Shown: positions 34,363 through 44,049, numbered from the stretch's first letter. The stretch is 64,000 nt of DNA from Anaerolineae bacterium (GCA_022841825.1 JALHQT010000001.1:1396109-1460108); one strand, 5' to 3'. Translations and numbers: made by a program. Notes: generated by a model not told the origin, from the letters alone.

Positions 34363-36335
34363 TCTATTGGTTCTTCACCGACGGGCGCGCCAGCCTCACA
34401 CCGCTCGTGTTCCCGCTGCTGTGCATGACACCGCTGCTGATGGTCGCCACGGCTGCGGCGCTGGGCGCGGGCATCCGGCGCACGGAGGGCGAGCGAGTGC
34501 TGACGCGCTTGCAGCGTGCGCTGCTGGCGAAGACCTATGGCACTGTGCTGCTCACGGTCGCGGCGGCGTATCTGGCGCTGGTCGGCGACGCGGCGATAGA
34601 GCAAGGGCGTTCGAGCGCACCTGTGTGGATCGCGATGTTGGTCGGTGCGCCGCGCGGCGTGAACGCGCTGCGGTTGTTCACCTTCGCGGCGATGCTTGTC
34701 GGTGTGCTGGCGGTCGTCAGCATCGGATTGCACAGCCTGCTGCGCGAGGGCGGCTGGCTGCGCGAGCGGATCGACCGCCTGCGCACGCCGGGGGTTCGGC
34801 GCGGCGCGCTGGGATCGTCGCACTTTTGCACGATGCGGGAGTACCGACGTTTCCGCCGAAGCGATGCGGATGGGCTGACGCTGCTTGGCGCGTTCTGGGG
34901 CGAGGATCGGCGGCGGCTCGATTTCGGCAGCGGGCGCTTCGCGCTCTCTGGCGAGGACATCGCGCGCGGCATCCTCACGCTCGGCGGTCCGGGCAGCGGC
35001 AAGACGCAGGGCATTATCCTGCCCGCCATCGCCGACCGGATGCTGGCGCGGCACTCGCTGGTGGTCGCCGATCCGCAGGGCGAGCTGACGGCACACATCC
35101 TGCGCTACGCCGCCGTCACGCGCCACCTGGTCGTCGTCCACGACCCAACCAGCGCCAGCGGTCCGCGCTACAACCTGGCGCAGGGCATCGACAACGTGTC
35201 CGATGCGCGCGCCATCGCCGATGTGCTGGTGCCGTCGGCGCAGGGCGACAATCGTTTCTGGACGGACAGCGCCTCCGCACTGCTCGCCGCCTGTCTGATC
35301 CGCTTCGACACGCTGGGCGACATCTACAACGCCATGAACGACATGAAGGCGCTGGCGGCGGCACTGCGATCCAAGAAGGACGATGCGGCGCTGCTGGCGA
35401 ACTCGTTCATCGCCTCCGTCGGGTCGGATGGCAAGGTCGCGTCGAACGTGATCGCGACGCTGGCGACCGCGCTGACGGGCTGGGCATCGACTGAGGTGCG
35501 CGCCAACACGAGCGCGTCCGACTTCGACGCCGGGCTGATTGTCGAGCAGCCGACGGTCGTCGTGCTGACGTGTCCGGGCAGGATGCGCGCCGTTTATGCC
35601 TCGTACCTGGGCGCGACGCTGCGCAAGCTGATGCTCGACCTCGACACGATTGGCGAGCGCAATCGCGGACCGCTGCCGCTGCCCGTCGGCGTCATCCTTG
35701 ACGAGTTCCCGACGCTCGGCAAGCTGGAGGGGCTGGTGGCGGATGTCAATCTTGTTCGCAAACGGCGAATCTCAATATTGATCGGTGCCCAAACCAAGGG
35801 GCAGTTTGAGTTGATCTATGGGCGCGAGGGGACGCAGGCGCTCTTCAGTGGGCTGGCGACGCAGGTGGTGTATGGCGGCTGCGACGCGGACACGGCGGAG
35901 TTCTACAGCAAGGCGAGCGGCACGGCGACGACCGACGCCAACATCGACGACCCGAACTCGCATCTGCGCCAGCGCCCGCTGCTGACGCTGGACGAGGTGA
36001 TCACGCCGCAAGCGGGCAACTGCACGATCTTCGCGCGCTACGTCGAGGCGGGCTATGCGACGCAGGTGATCCTGAACGCGCGGCTGACGCGGATGTACGA
36101 GCGCGAGGACTGGGCGCGGCGGCTCGCGACGGGCGGCGAGGCGCTGCTGCTGGAGCGCGGTCTTTCGCCTGCGAGCGACACGGACGCCACCTCGGATGAC
36201 CCTGCGCACGACCCGATCTCGGCGCTCGAACGCGCGGTGGACATCCGCCTGACGAGCAAGGGCTACGCGCGCGTCAAGACGACCGACCTGCGCACGATGC
36301 GCGCCCGAAGAAAGGAGCCGGAATTGACGACATGA
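34359..36335 (+). CDS. VirD4/TraG-family type IV coupling protein
   Basis: 658 residues from the ATG that overlaps the preceding stop. Membrane segments lie at about 15-37, 62-80 and 105-128. Walker A is GGPGSGKT (209-216), followed by VVADPQGEL. Walker B is VGVILDEFPTLGKL, with the downstream ILIGAQTKGQFELIYG and VVYGGCDADTAEFYSKASG blocks typical of TraG/VirD4. The hexameric ATPase links relaxase-bound DNA to the mating channel. The long open frame upstream of this ATG is a shadow. It is shorter than many VirD4 proteins at the C-terminus. Confidence 0.92.
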   Translation: MIYWFFTDGRASLTPLVFPLLCMTPLLMVATAAALGAGIRRTEGERVLTRLQRALLAKTYGTVLLTVAAAYLALVGDAAIEQGRSSAPVWIAMLVGAPRGVNALRLFTFAAMLVGVLAVVSIGLHSLLREGGWLRERIDRLRTPGVRRGALGSSHFCTMREYRRFRRSDADGLTLLGAFWGEDRRRLDFGSGRFALSGEDIARGILTLGGPGSGKTQGIILPAIADRMLARHSLVVADPQGELTAHILRYAAVTRHLVVVHDPTSASGPRYNLAQGIDNVSDARAIADVLVPSAQGDNRFWTDSASALLAACLIRFDTLGDIYNAMNDMKALAAALRSKKDDAALLANSFIASVGSDGKVASNVIATLATALTGWASTEVRANTSASDFDAGLIVEQPTVVVLTCPGRMRAVYASYLGATLRKLMLDLDTIGERNRGPLPLPVGVILDEFPTLGKLEGLVADVNLVRKRRISILIGAQTKGQFELIYGREGTQALFSGLATQVVYGGCDADTAEFYSKASGTATTDANIDDPNSHLRQRPLLTLDEVITPQAGNCTIFARYVEAGYATQVILNARLTRMYEREDWARRLATGGEALLLERGLSPASDTDATSDDPAHDPISALERAVDIRLTSKGYARVKTTDLRTMRARRKEPELTT

Positions 36336-36565
36336 GCATGAACAAGAAATCGACCGTCCGCGAGGTCGGACGCCGCACCCGCCTGCGCAACGCGGATGTC
36401 CAGCGCGTGCTGGAGACGATGATCGACGTCTGGACGGAGGAACTGGCGACGGGCGGCAGGGTGGAGATTGAGGGGTGGATGGTGCTAAGTGCTAAAGGCA
36501 GGGTTATCAAAGTGCGGTTGAGCCAAAGTTTACGCGAAAAGCACGCCAGATCGTTGCGCGAGTAA
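36332..36565 (+). CDS. Short HU/IHF-like DNA-binding protein
   Basis: 77 residues starting inside the coupling-protein stop. The first ~55 residues follow the HU/IHF pattern: REVGRRTRLRNADVQRVLET (helical dimer part), then EELATGGRVEIEGWMVLSAK (start of the beta saddle). The DNA-embracing arms and the Pro tip are missing or reduced; the tail is short and basic (VRLSQSLREKHARSL). It probably bends DNA at oriT or acts as a relaxosome architectural protein. Element-borne short HU variants are known but poorly studied. Confidence 0.65.
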   Translation: MSMNKKSTVREVGRRTRLRNADVQRVLETMIDVWTEELATGGRVEIEGWMVLSAKGRVIKVRLSQSLREKHARSLRE

Positions 36566-36620
36566 TAGCTCACGAACACAATTGAGAAGATCCAATGCGG
36601 CACATTGCGGATAGCCATTT

Positions 36621-38567
36621 ATGGTCAAGTTGTTTATTTCCTACAGTCGCGTCGACACAGCTTTTGCGGAGTTGATCGTCGAGCGTCTTCGACGCGTCTA
36701 CGGGTTGCCAAACGTTTGGTACGACGATGAATTGCATGGTGGGCAGCGCTGGTGGAAAGCTATTCTCGAACAGATTGCCGCTTGTGATGTGTTTGTCTAT
36801 CTTCTGAGCAATGACTCGGTGACTTCGCCGTACTGTCAGGCAGAGTTTGCCGAGGCACTGCGTCTGCAAAAGCCCGTTGTCACTGTGCAAGTTCGCGACA
36901 AGACACGCTTGTCGGACGAACTGAGTGAAATCCAGTATGTCGATATGAAGCGCGGGTTGAACGACGACAACCTTGCGCGCCTGATGGGTTCTGTCAACAA
37001 GATGGCTGAGGCACCAAAGAAGCGTCGCGCCCTAAGCAGCCGCCCAACGCCTCTGCCATCGATTCCTGACAGCGAAAGCGAAGACGGTGCAGCGCGCACG
37101 GACGTTGAGACTCCCACGCTGGCTTTTCAGCGCCCAGCGTCAGGTGGAGACCGCGTTGTCGCAAGGGCGACTATTGTGAACGGCGTGATTGTCGGAGTGT
37201 TAGGGTTGATTGGAGTTATTGTCGCCGCGCTTATCGCGAACTTGAATAACGCGTCCACGAATGATGCGGCAATCCAAATGGCAATTGAAGCGACGCGGAC
37301 GCGCGACGCCGAGATCGCGATCCAGAATATCACGGCGACTGCCGATTCCTGGACAGACACCCTAACCCCGACCCTCACGCCTTCGCTCATTCCGCCGACG
37401 CCTACCTCAACCCCTGACCCGCTGCAAGCCGCGCTCGCCGCTGCCCGCGCCTTTGACGGCACCAACGCCGACTGGCAGGCGCTGTATTCGGACGGTTTCC
37501 AGCGCACCTTTGAGGACGGGGTGACGATGGTGCTGGTTCCGGCGGGCTGTTTCATGATGGGCAGCACTGACGGTGAAGATGATGAACAGCCGGTCAACGA
37601 GCAATGTTTCGAGGAGCCGTTCTGGATCGACCTGACGGAAGTGACTCAGGTGGACTTCGAACGGCTTAGTGGAAGCAAAGCCAACACCAACGAATTTGAC
37701 GACGATCAGCGTCCGGTCGAAAGAATTACATGGTTTGAGGCGCACGACTTCTGCGCTCTGCGTAGAGCGCGTCAGCCGACTGAACGCGAGTGGGAGTACG
37801 CTACACGGGGACCGGATGCGCTGGTCTATCCGTGGGGGAACACATGGAACGAGAACAATGCAGTCTGGTCTGGCAATTCGAACAATAATCAGACGGCAAA
37901 TGTCGGCAGTCGTCCAGAGGGTGCATCATGGGTGGGCGCATTGGATATGAGCGGTAATGTATGGGAATGGACAAGCTCTTTATACTTTCCATATGACAGT
38001 CGTGTAGATCGTGAGGCTGATACAGGTACGAGAACCGATGTTCGTCGCGTGCTGCGCGGTAGCTCGTGGTTTGGCGGCGATTCTGGCGAACTCCGTTCGG
38101 CGACTCGTTTTGAAGTTGAACCCGATTTCGAGGCCTTCTTCGTAGGTTTCCGCTGCGCGCGCGATTACGCGAGCGAACCCATCTCGCCAATTGCGACGAC
38201 TCCCGATGCGGACACATCGCTTGTGTCCTACGAACTCTTACGCAGTGGGGACTCAATCGCCGTGTGTGCGTCGAACATGCAAGCACTCGTGTCTGTGAGC
38301 CTTGATCTTGGGAACAATGAGCGCTACTCCTTAGTCAACCTGTTTCCTGAAACGATGTTTTCATCTGTTTCTGGTTGCGTGTGTTTGCAGAAGCAGCCTG
38401 CGCTTTTCCCGGTAGCCACACAATGCTCGCAAGGCAATACATCCGTGCAGACGAGTGCTGGAGATTGGCGAAATGCGACTGTGACTTTGGCTGACATAAA
38501 CGGTATTATCGGAGCTTGTGCTCCACAGGCAGACACATCCGAAGTTTATGTGTGTTATCCAAGGTAA
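36621..38567 (+). CDS. TIR - TM - FGE-sulfatase (SUMF1-like) protein
   Basis: 648 residues. Residues 1-130 form a TIR domain: KLFISYSRVDTAFAELIVE, YDDELHGGQRWWKAI, and SPYCQAEFAEAL with the putative catalytic Glu75 (NADase position). A membrane helix (GVIVGVLGLIGVIVAALIA) is near 185-205, followed by a Thr/Pro linker. An FGE-sulfatase domain spans about 290-525: GVTMVLVPAGCFMMGS, PFWIDLTEVTQVDFE, PTEREWEYATRGPD, YPWGNTWNENNAVWSGN and VGFRCARD. A Cys-rich extracellular-looking C-terminus follows. TIR inside and FGE outside suggests a transmembrane sensor or effector. Closely similar in architecture to the 60371 gene. Confidence 0.88.
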   Translation: MVKLFISYSRVDTAFAELIVERLRRVYGLPNVWYDDELHGGQRWWKAILEQIAACDVFVYLLSNDSVTSPYCQAEFAEALRLQKPVVTVQVRDKTRLSDELSEIQYVDMKRGLNDDNLARLMGSVNKMAEAPKKRRALSSRPTPLPSIPDSESEDGAARTDVETPTLAFQRPASGGDRVVARATIVNGVIVGVLGLIGVIVAALIANLNNASTNDAAIQMAIEATRTRDAEIAIQNITATADSWTDTLTPTLTPSLIPPTPTSTPDPLQAALAAARAFDGTNADWQALYSDGFQRTFEDGVTMVLVPAGCFMMGSTDGEDDEQPVNEQCFEEPFWIDLTEVTQVDFERLSGSKANTNEFDDDQRPVERITWFEAHDFCALRRARQPTEREWEYATRGPDALVYPWGNTWNENNAVWSGNSNNNQTANVGSRPEGASWVGALDMSGNVWEWTSSLYFPYDSRVDREADTGTRTDVRRVLRGSSWFGGDSGELRSATRFEVEPDFEAFFVGFRCARDYASEPISPIATTPDADTSLVSYELLRSGDSIAVCASNMQALVSVSLDLGNNERYSLVNLFPETMFSSVSGCVCLQKQPALFPVATQCSQGNTSVQTSAGDWRNATVTLADINGIIGACAPQADTSEVYVCYPR

Positions 38568-38575
38568 ACGCAGAT

Positions 38576-40417
38576 ATGGCGCGTAAGTTGCAGCGGCGGG
38601 CGTTCGTCGTAGTCTTCTTGTCCTTGACGCTGATGATACTCTTTCATCCGCTCGCTGCTCAAAGCGGCGTATCTGTGGACATTTATGTTGAACCTGCAAG
38701 CCTCACCATCTTTGTTCCGGGAAATCAACTGGTCTCGCTGGAACGCTTTGGACTGGAGGTCGCCCCAAACAATACTCGACAGACGCTTCTTCTAGAGCAG
38801 TTTTCCAGTTTTGCTGCGTTGCGATTTGAACAGATTCCTGCCCCCATTTGTTTGAGGCTGGAGATATTTGAGAGCAACACCCCTTTGCCGACCGTATGCC
38901 AGGGCATTCCGACGGTAGTTCATTCTGTTACGGCTGCCGACGCATTTTGGTACGATCTGCAAGCGCGGCAAACTCGTACGTTCGTCGTTGTGCAGGGAGC
39001 GATTACTCAACAGATTTGCCCAGCCGGGCAGCTTGTGTGTTCGGTATCGTTTATGCCGCCAACGGCGATGCCGACCATTGCACCAATATCAGCAACTCCT
39101 ACGGTGGTGCAGCCTTCTGGTGCAATCACGGCAATATCGAGCAACGAGGATTGGACACCCGTCGAGCGTGACTTCGACGGCGTGACAATGGTGCTGGTTC
39201 CGGTAGGCTGTTTCATGATGGGGAGCCAAGAGGGTGGCTCAGATGAGCAACCAGTCCATGAAGAGTGCTTCGATGAGCCATTTTGGATCGATCGGACCGA
39301 AGTCACGCAGGCGGATTTCGAGCGCCTAAATGGGATATCCGAATTAAATAGCTCCTTCCCGGGGGAGCAGCGCCCGGTCGAGCAGATTACTTGGTTCGAG
39401 GCGCGCGACTTTTGTTCATTACGTGGAGCGCGCTTGCCTACGGAGCGCGAGTGGGAGTATGCGGCGCGCGGACCAGAATCATATGTTTACCCGTGGGGTA
39501 ATACATGGAACGAGGACTACGTAGTTTGGCCCGGAAACTCAAATGGACAGACGGCGGAGGTGGGCAGTATTCCATTGGGTCGCTCGTGGGTAGGCGCTGA
39601 CGATTTGATAGGTAATGTCTGGGAGTGGGTGAGTTCGTTGTATATTCCCTACAGCAGTCAGGAAGATCGGGAAGCAGACACTGGCGATGTTGGTCGCGTG
39701 CTGCGCGGTGGTTCTTGGAGGGCAGACGTTAGTGGCACTCTCCGAGCCACGATGCGACTCTGGAACCGCCCCGAGGGTTGGTACTATAACACAGGATTTC
39801 GTTGCGCTCGTGATCATATTGGCGAATTAGGCTCAAGCCAAAATGCTACCGCTTCACCTGATACTTCTAGTACTTCAGTTGAAGCTCCTTTAGCCACCGC
39901 CATCGCGCTTCCTCAGCCTGACACTCTAGAGATTGTTCGCTCTAGCGTAAATGTTCGGAGTGGTCCCGGAACGAACAATCCAGTAGTCACAGTTGTGACC
40001 ATGGGTTCGCGAGCGCAGATAATTGGTTACGATCCAAGCGGTTGGTATAACGTTCGCCTCGATAATGGTCTACAGGGTTGGGTTAGTAGTAGTGTTGTAA
40101 CTTTAATTGTGCAGCCCAATATGAGCTCCGAAATGGTGTTATCGGTGACACAAACCGTAGCGGAAATGAACGCTGTACCTAGGGCTGTCATGGATCACTC
40201 AAGTGTAAACATCCGTTCAGGACCGGACACCTCTTATGATGCGTTCGTTGCGTTGACCATGGGAACTTCAGTTGAAATCCTTGGCATGACCTCAACGGGA
40301 TGGTATTGGGTTCGAGTGCCTGATGGGCGTGAAGGTTGGGTTAACGGAACCGTCGTAAGGGTTACGGGCGACTCAAGCAGAATACCTTTAGTGGCGTCTC
40401 CTACTTTGACTCCTTAG
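38576..40417 (+). CDS. Secreted FGE-sulfatase protein with two SH3b domains
   Basis: 613 residues from the ATG at 38576 (AAGG about 10 nt upstream). A signal peptide spans ~1-30 (RRAFVVVFLSLTLMILFHPLAAQS). A beta-rich domain runs to ~165, then a Pro/Thr linker. The FGE domain is at about 200-415 (GVTMVLVPVGCFMMGS, PTEREWEYAARGPE, GNVWEWVSSLY, GFRCARDH). Two SH3b repeats follow: SVNVRSGPGTNNPVV near 460 and SVNIRSGPDTSYDAF near 555, each ending in a GW(V/Y) strand. SH3b suggests binding to peptidoglycan or another surface polymer. It lies 8 bases after the TIR-FGE gene, so the two are probably co-expressed partners. Confidence 0.88.
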   Translation: MARKLQRRAFVVVFLSLTLMILFHPLAAQSGVSVDIYVEPASLTIFVPGNQLVSLERFGLEVAPNNTRQTLLLEQFSSFAALRFEQIPAPICLRLEIFESNTPLPTVCQGIPTVVHSVTAADAFWYDLQARQTRTFVVVQGAITQQICPAGQLVCSVSFMPPTAMPTIAPISATPTVVQPSGAITAISSNEDWTPVERDFDGVTMVLVPVGCFMMGSQEGGSDEQPVHEECFDEPFWIDRTEVTQADFERLNGISELNSSFPGEQRPVEQITWFEARDFCSLRGARLPTEREWEYAARGPESYVYPWGNTWNEDYVVWPGNSNGQTAEVGSIPLGRSWVGADDLIGNVWEWVSSLYIPYSSQEDREADTGDVGRVLRGGSWRADVSGTLRATMRLWNRPEGWYYNTGFRCARDHIGELGSSQNATASPDTSSTSVEAPLATAIALPQPDTLEIVRSSVNVRSGPGTNNPVVTVVTMGSRAQIIGYDPSGWYNVRLDNGLQGWVSSSVVTLIVQPNMSSEMVLSVTQTVAEMNAVPRAVMDHSSVNIRSGPDTSYDAFVALTMGTSVEILGMTSTGWYWVRVPDGREGWVNGTVVRVTGDSSRIPLVASPTLTP

Positions 40418-40651
40418 CCTCCTCTAACTGGCGATCTGCTTTGCCATTGCAGAGCAATCGCCTCACAAATATAGAAGTGCGGAAATCTATTCTGCTGCGT
40501 CCACGGACACCAAATCCGCACACCCGTTTCAATTCTCAAACGGACTTCGTATCTTTCCAACCATCTGTTCTATTCCAAAGATGCGAACTCCTGTGCTATG
40601 CTGAGGAGGCACATAACAACTTTCCAACGCACTTCAACCTAGAGGTCGCTC

Positions 40652-41362
40652 ATGTCGTCGGCGGTCATCGATCCACAAACCGTGTTGCAAGCACTCCAGG
40701 AGCGTTGGGGTCAAAAGACGATTCTACGCGGACGCGATCTGGCGCTGCCCGCGCGCCTGCCCAGCGGCTTCGCGCCCCTGGACAGCCTGCTGTCCGGCGG
40801 GCTGCCGATCGGGTGCATCAGCGAATTCATCGGTCGCCCGACCTCCGGCAAGACGACCGTCGCGCTCTCACTGCTCGTCTCTGCCCAGCGCCAGGGCACG
40901 ATCGCCGTCCTCATCGACCCGGCGTGTCATGCCGACCCGGATTACCTCGCGCGCCTGGGCGTCGCAACTGCCGACCTGTTGATCGTGCGGGCGTCCGTCG
41001 CGGAGGCGATGGCGCTGCTGCGCGACATCGTCGCCAGCCGCATCCCGTGCGCCATCCTGCTCGACCTGCCCAACCGCCTGAGCTATGCCGACTCCGCCGC
41101 GGTCACCGGCGAGCTGCGGCGCGCGCTGCCCATTTTGACCGGGACACAAACGCTGCTGGTCGTGCTGACGCCCTATCCCATCACGCTCGTCCCGCAGGTC
41201 GCCGCGCGGCTGGTCTTCTCCAACGACGGCTGGCTGCGGGAAGAGGGTGATGTGACGGGCTGCCGCGTGACGGTCGTCGTCAAGCGCGAGCTGGGCGGGG
41301 TCGAAAAGGCGGCGACGCTCGACCTGGCGTTCCCGGACAGCTTTACGGGAGGCGGATCATGA
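40652..41362 (+). CDS. ImuA-like RecA-family ATPase
   Basis: 236 residues. The N-terminal LPARLPSGFAPLDSLLSGGL is the standard RecA-family lead-in. Walker A is FIGRPTSGKTTVAL (about residues 58-71), and Walker B is in CAILLDLPNRLS. It is shorter than RecA and lacks the RecA C-terminal domain, as in ImuA/SulA-like proteins encoded beside ImuB. The likely role is to regulate or target the ImuB-DnaE2 translesion complex. The gene overlaps imuB by four bases. The 234 bases upstream contain no LexA box that could be defended. Confidence 0.85.
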   Translation: MSSAVIDPQTVLQALQERWGQKTILRGRDLALPARLPSGFAPLDSLLSGGLPIGCISEFIGRPTSGKTTVALSLLVSAQRQGTIAVLIDPACHADPDYLARLGVATADLLIVRASVAEAMALLRDIVASRIPCAILLDLPNRLSYADSAAVTGELRRALPILTGTQTLLVVLTPYPITLVPQVAARLVFSNDGWLREEGDVTGCRVTVVVKRELGGVEKAATLDLAFPDSFTGGGS

Positions 41363-42570
41363 TCGTCGCCGCGCTGCTGCCGGACCTCGTCAGCCAGGTC
41401 GAAAAGCTCCCGCCCGACACGCCGCTCATTCTGACCAACGACAAGGGGCTGGTCGCCGCCGCCTCGCTCGCGGCGCTGCGGGCGGGCGTCGTGCGCGGGA
41501 TGCGCCTGCGGGCGGCATGTTCGCTCTGCCCCGACGCGCAGGTCAAAGCGTTGGATGATGCGCCCTACCGCGAGTTCGCCTCGGCGCTGGAGGAGCTGTT
41601 CACGCCGCTCACGACGCTGGTCGAGGCTGTACCGCCATTCTGGAACCGCCGCGCCCAGGCGCATCCTCTGCTGCCGATCTCGTCTGCCGCCTGGTTTCTC
41701 GACATCGGCAAGCATCTGCCGCGTGATGCGGAGAACATCGTCCGCGCGCTGGGTGAGGCGTGCAGGGCACAGCTCGGCGTCGTGCCGAGCTTCGGACTGG
41801 CGGCGGGCAAGTTCCCGGCGCTGGTGGCGGCGAAACGCGCGAGCGAAGCGCAGCCCGTCCTGGTGCGGCGTGGCGAGGAGGGCGACTTCATCGCCGGGCT
41901 GCCGATCTCGTGTCTGCCGCTCTCGCGCGATGCCCTGCGCCAGCTTCAGTTCCTGGGGGTGGCGACGCTGCGCGACATCGCCGCGCTGCCCGTCTCGGCG
42001 CTGACGACGCTCGACAGCAAGATGGGTCGGCTGGCGCATCGCCTGGCGCGCGGGGATGATCCGCGCCCGGTCGTGCCGCGCAAAGTCGAACGGACGGAGG
42101 CGATCCAGCGCACGTTCGAGGGCGGCATCGACAGCAGCCTGATCCTGGATGCGATTCTGCTGGAGATGGCGGGCGAACTGGCGGGGCGATTGCAGGGCGA
42201 GACTCTGCGCACGCTGAGGCTCAAGGTGTCGCCGGAGCGCGGGAGGGCGATTGTGCTGCGGCGGACGCTGCGCGAGCCTGCCGCGCGCCCGGAGGTGATC
42301 GGGCGGCACCTGCTGCGCCTGCGCAACGGGATGAGCATCGCTGCGCCCATCGCCGCGCTCGAAGTCGAGGCGCGCGATATTGCGCCGCTCCAGTGGCAGC
42401 AGCTCGACCTGTTCGGGACGCCGCTGCTCGAGACGCACAGCCTGCGTGACCTGATCGAGACCCTCAGCGACCGCTTTGGCACGGAGGAGCTGTACGAGGT
42501 GGTCGAGCGCGAACCTGCGCATCTGGTTATCGACCGCCGCTACAGCGTCGTGGAGGTGACAGTCGCATGA
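41359..42570 (+). CDS. imuB: ImuB, catalytically dead Y-family polymerase
   Basis: 403 residues. The Y-family fold is seen from MIVAALLPDLVSQVE through the helix-hairpin-helix region SRDALRQLQFLGVATLRDIA and the little-finger part. The catalytic SxDE motif of active DinB is replaced by ISSAAWFLDIG, so the metal-binding acids are missing, as known for ImuB. A beta-clamp-binding motif QLDLF lies at 348-352. ImuB acts as a hub joining clamp, ImuA-like protein and DnaE2 at lesions. Overlaps both neighbours (ATGA). Confidence 0.9.
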   Translation: MIVAALLPDLVSQVEKLPPDTPLILTNDKGLVAAASLAALRAGVVRGMRLRAACSLCPDAQVKALDDAPYREFASALEELFTPLTTLVEAVPPFWNRRAQAHPLLPISSAAWFLDIGKHLPRDAENIVRALGEACRAQLGVVPSFGLAAGKFPALVAAKRASEAQPVLVRRGEEGDFIAGLPISCLPLSRDALRQLQFLGVATLRDIAALPVSALTTLDSKMGRLAHRLARGDDPRPVVPRKVERTEAIQRTFEGGIDSSLILDAILLEMAGELAGRLQGETLRTLRLKVSPERGRAIVLRRTLREPAARPEVIGRHLLRLRNGMSIAAPIAALEVEARDIAPLQWQQLDLFGTPLLETHSLRDLIETLSDRFGTEELYEVVEREPAHLVIDRRYSVVEVTVA

Positions 42571-42812
42571 CGACGCTGCTGAATGTGCCGATCACGGTGG
42601 CGCAGGATGCGTCCGGCGCGCCGACCTGCATCACCTGGGAGGGGCGCGTCCGCCAGGTCACGGTGCATCTGTCGTGGACGGTGGACGACGGGTGGTGGGA
42701 CGAGCGCATCTACCGGGCGTACTACAAGCTGACGACGGACGACCGCCAGCTTCTCGTGGTCTATCAGGACAGGGCGACGGGGACGTGGGTGCTGCACCGG
42801 GTATACGATTGA
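42567..42812 (+). CDS. DUF6504-like small protein of the mutasome operon
   Basis: 81 residues beginning inside the imuB stop. It is beta-rich with many Trp and Tyr (ITWEGRVRQVTVHLSWTVDD, GWWDERIYRAYYKL, WVLHRVYD). Small proteins of this kind sit between imuB and dnaE2 in many bacteria and are annotated DUF6504; the function is unknown. Position and size fit. The next gene is separated by 25 bases and is not part of the usual cassette. Confidence 0.75.
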   Translation: MTTLLNVPITVAQDASGAPTCITWEGRVRQVTVHLSWTVDDGWWDERIYRAYYKLTTDDRQLLVVYQDRATGTWVLHRVYD

Positions 42813-42837
42813 ATAACAGATGATTTGGAGGCGAGTG

Positions 42838-44049
42838 ATGAATGCTCAATCTGGAGAAACATTTCTTGATCAATTGCATGAGCACTGCATGGGTAAGACT
42901 GGTGTCTATAGAAGTGACCAAGGAGTGACAACCTATCGCTTTCTGAGTTCTGGTAGCCATGATAAGCACATCATTGTCTATCTTCATGCCGAGGAATCAC
43001 CAGCGCGTCTCACAGTCCGCTGCCGTGAGTCTGAAGTCAATCGGTGGCGAAATCACCCGTCGATCCAAGTGCCTGATGAGGAAATTCATTTGGGTGACTG
43101 GAAGTGGATAGACGTTTTTTTGAATCAGGTCATCTCTTTGAACGATGTGACTCACTTGGTCGATATGGCGTGTGAGATTTGCTTTGACCAACTGAGCGAA
43201 CATGACAAGGGCTTCCTAGCCATTATCGACCGCCCAATGTCCATGGGCGAAGCAATTGCGGAATTCACCAGATTGAATGCGCTTCAGCATCGTGCAGTGG
43301 AGATTGAAGCCTTGACCCGCTCTTCACTGATGCTTCGCACGTCTCCTTGTTCGGAAGACGACGTTGCAGTCGGGCAGACGAAAATCGGGGGCTTGCCAGA
43401 CTTGCCGAAGGACGTGAACTATCCAATATTTGGCGATAAACCCCTGGTCTTTCTGGCGCAGATTAACCTCAGCGAAATTCCGAGTTCTATATGCCCTGCG
43501 GCGCTTCCAAACGCAGGTATGCTGTATTTCTTCTCATTTCATGGGTATGTGGGTGAAGATTTCTGGTCGGATGAGGAAGAAGAGACGCCAGGTTTTTCAA
43601 AGGTCATTTATTACACGGGGGCACAGGACACGCTGTCGCGCGCATCGGCGCGAGATGCGCGCAAGATGTGTAAAGCTGCGTGTGTCGAGTTCATTCTTAT
43701 GCCCTCCTTACCACGTAGCAGTCGTTGGACGCGCGACCCGCACGTTGCCAAGCTGAACTGGACAGATGAGGAGTACGAACGTCTAGATCAACTGTACTTA
43801 GACTTTCATTGGATTGCTTTCCAGGTAATTGATAGCCCAAGCCACAAGCTGTTAGGGTATGCAGATGCCATTCAGAACGCTGTGACGACTTCAGAAACGC
43901 AGTTGCTCTGTCAAATCGACAGCGATTACCGAAACTTTGATACAGACATGATGTGGGGAGATGGTGGGACGATCTACTTCGTCGTTCCGAATGATGATCT
44001 TGAGCGTCTCGATTTTTCGCGAATTACCGCTCACCTCCAATCCGGTTAA
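42838..44049 (+). CDS. DUF1963 (YwqG-like) protein
   Basis: 403 residues from the ATG at 42838, with GGAGGCG just upstream; a Met six codons earlier overlaps that box. The C-terminal ~230 residues match the DUF1963/YwqG pattern: KIGGLPDLPKDVNYPIFGDK, LVFLAQINLSEIPS, GMLYFFSFHGY, HKLLGYADAIQ, LLCQIDSDY and MWGDGGTIYFVVPNDDL. The N-terminal ~130 residues are a separate domain of uncertain type, perhaps MmcQ/YjbR-like. Codon use is less GC-rich than in imuB or dnaE2, a sign of separate origin. It splits the mutasome cassette. Confidence 0.8.
   Translation: MNAQSGETFLDQLHEHCMGKTGVYRSDQGVTTYRFLSSGSHDKHIIVYLHAEESPARLTVRCRESEVNRWRNHPSIQVPDEEIHLGDWKWIDVFLNQVISLNDVTHLVDMACEICFDQLSEHDKGFLAIIDRPMSMGEAIAEFTRLNALQHRAVEIEALTRSSLMLRTSPCSEDDVAVGQTKIGGLPDLPKDVNYPIFGDKPLVFLAQINLSEIPSSICPAALPNAGMLYFFSFHGYVGEDFWSDEEEETPGFSKVIYYTGAQDTLSRASARDARKMCKAACVEFILMPSLPRSSRWTRDPHVAKLNWTDEEYERLDQLYLDFHWIAFQVIDSPSHKLLGYADAIQNAVTTSETQLLCQIDSDYRNFDTDMMWGDGGTIYFVVPNDDLERLDFSRITAHLQSG

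Noticed and set aside
34250..35494. Rightward frame of 414 codons inside the coupling protein
   Set aside because: Out of frame with Walker A and B of VirD4; Arg/Ala-rich shadow.
40560..40650. LexA box before the ImuA-like gene
   Set aside because: GTTC and GAAC half-sites are present but not at a spacing that matches a known LexA operator.
41173..42522. Long leftward frame of 449 codons opposite imuB
   Set aside because: It lies wholly antisense to imuB and has the Arg/Gln/His-rich composition of a shadow frame in GC-rich DNA, with no domain.
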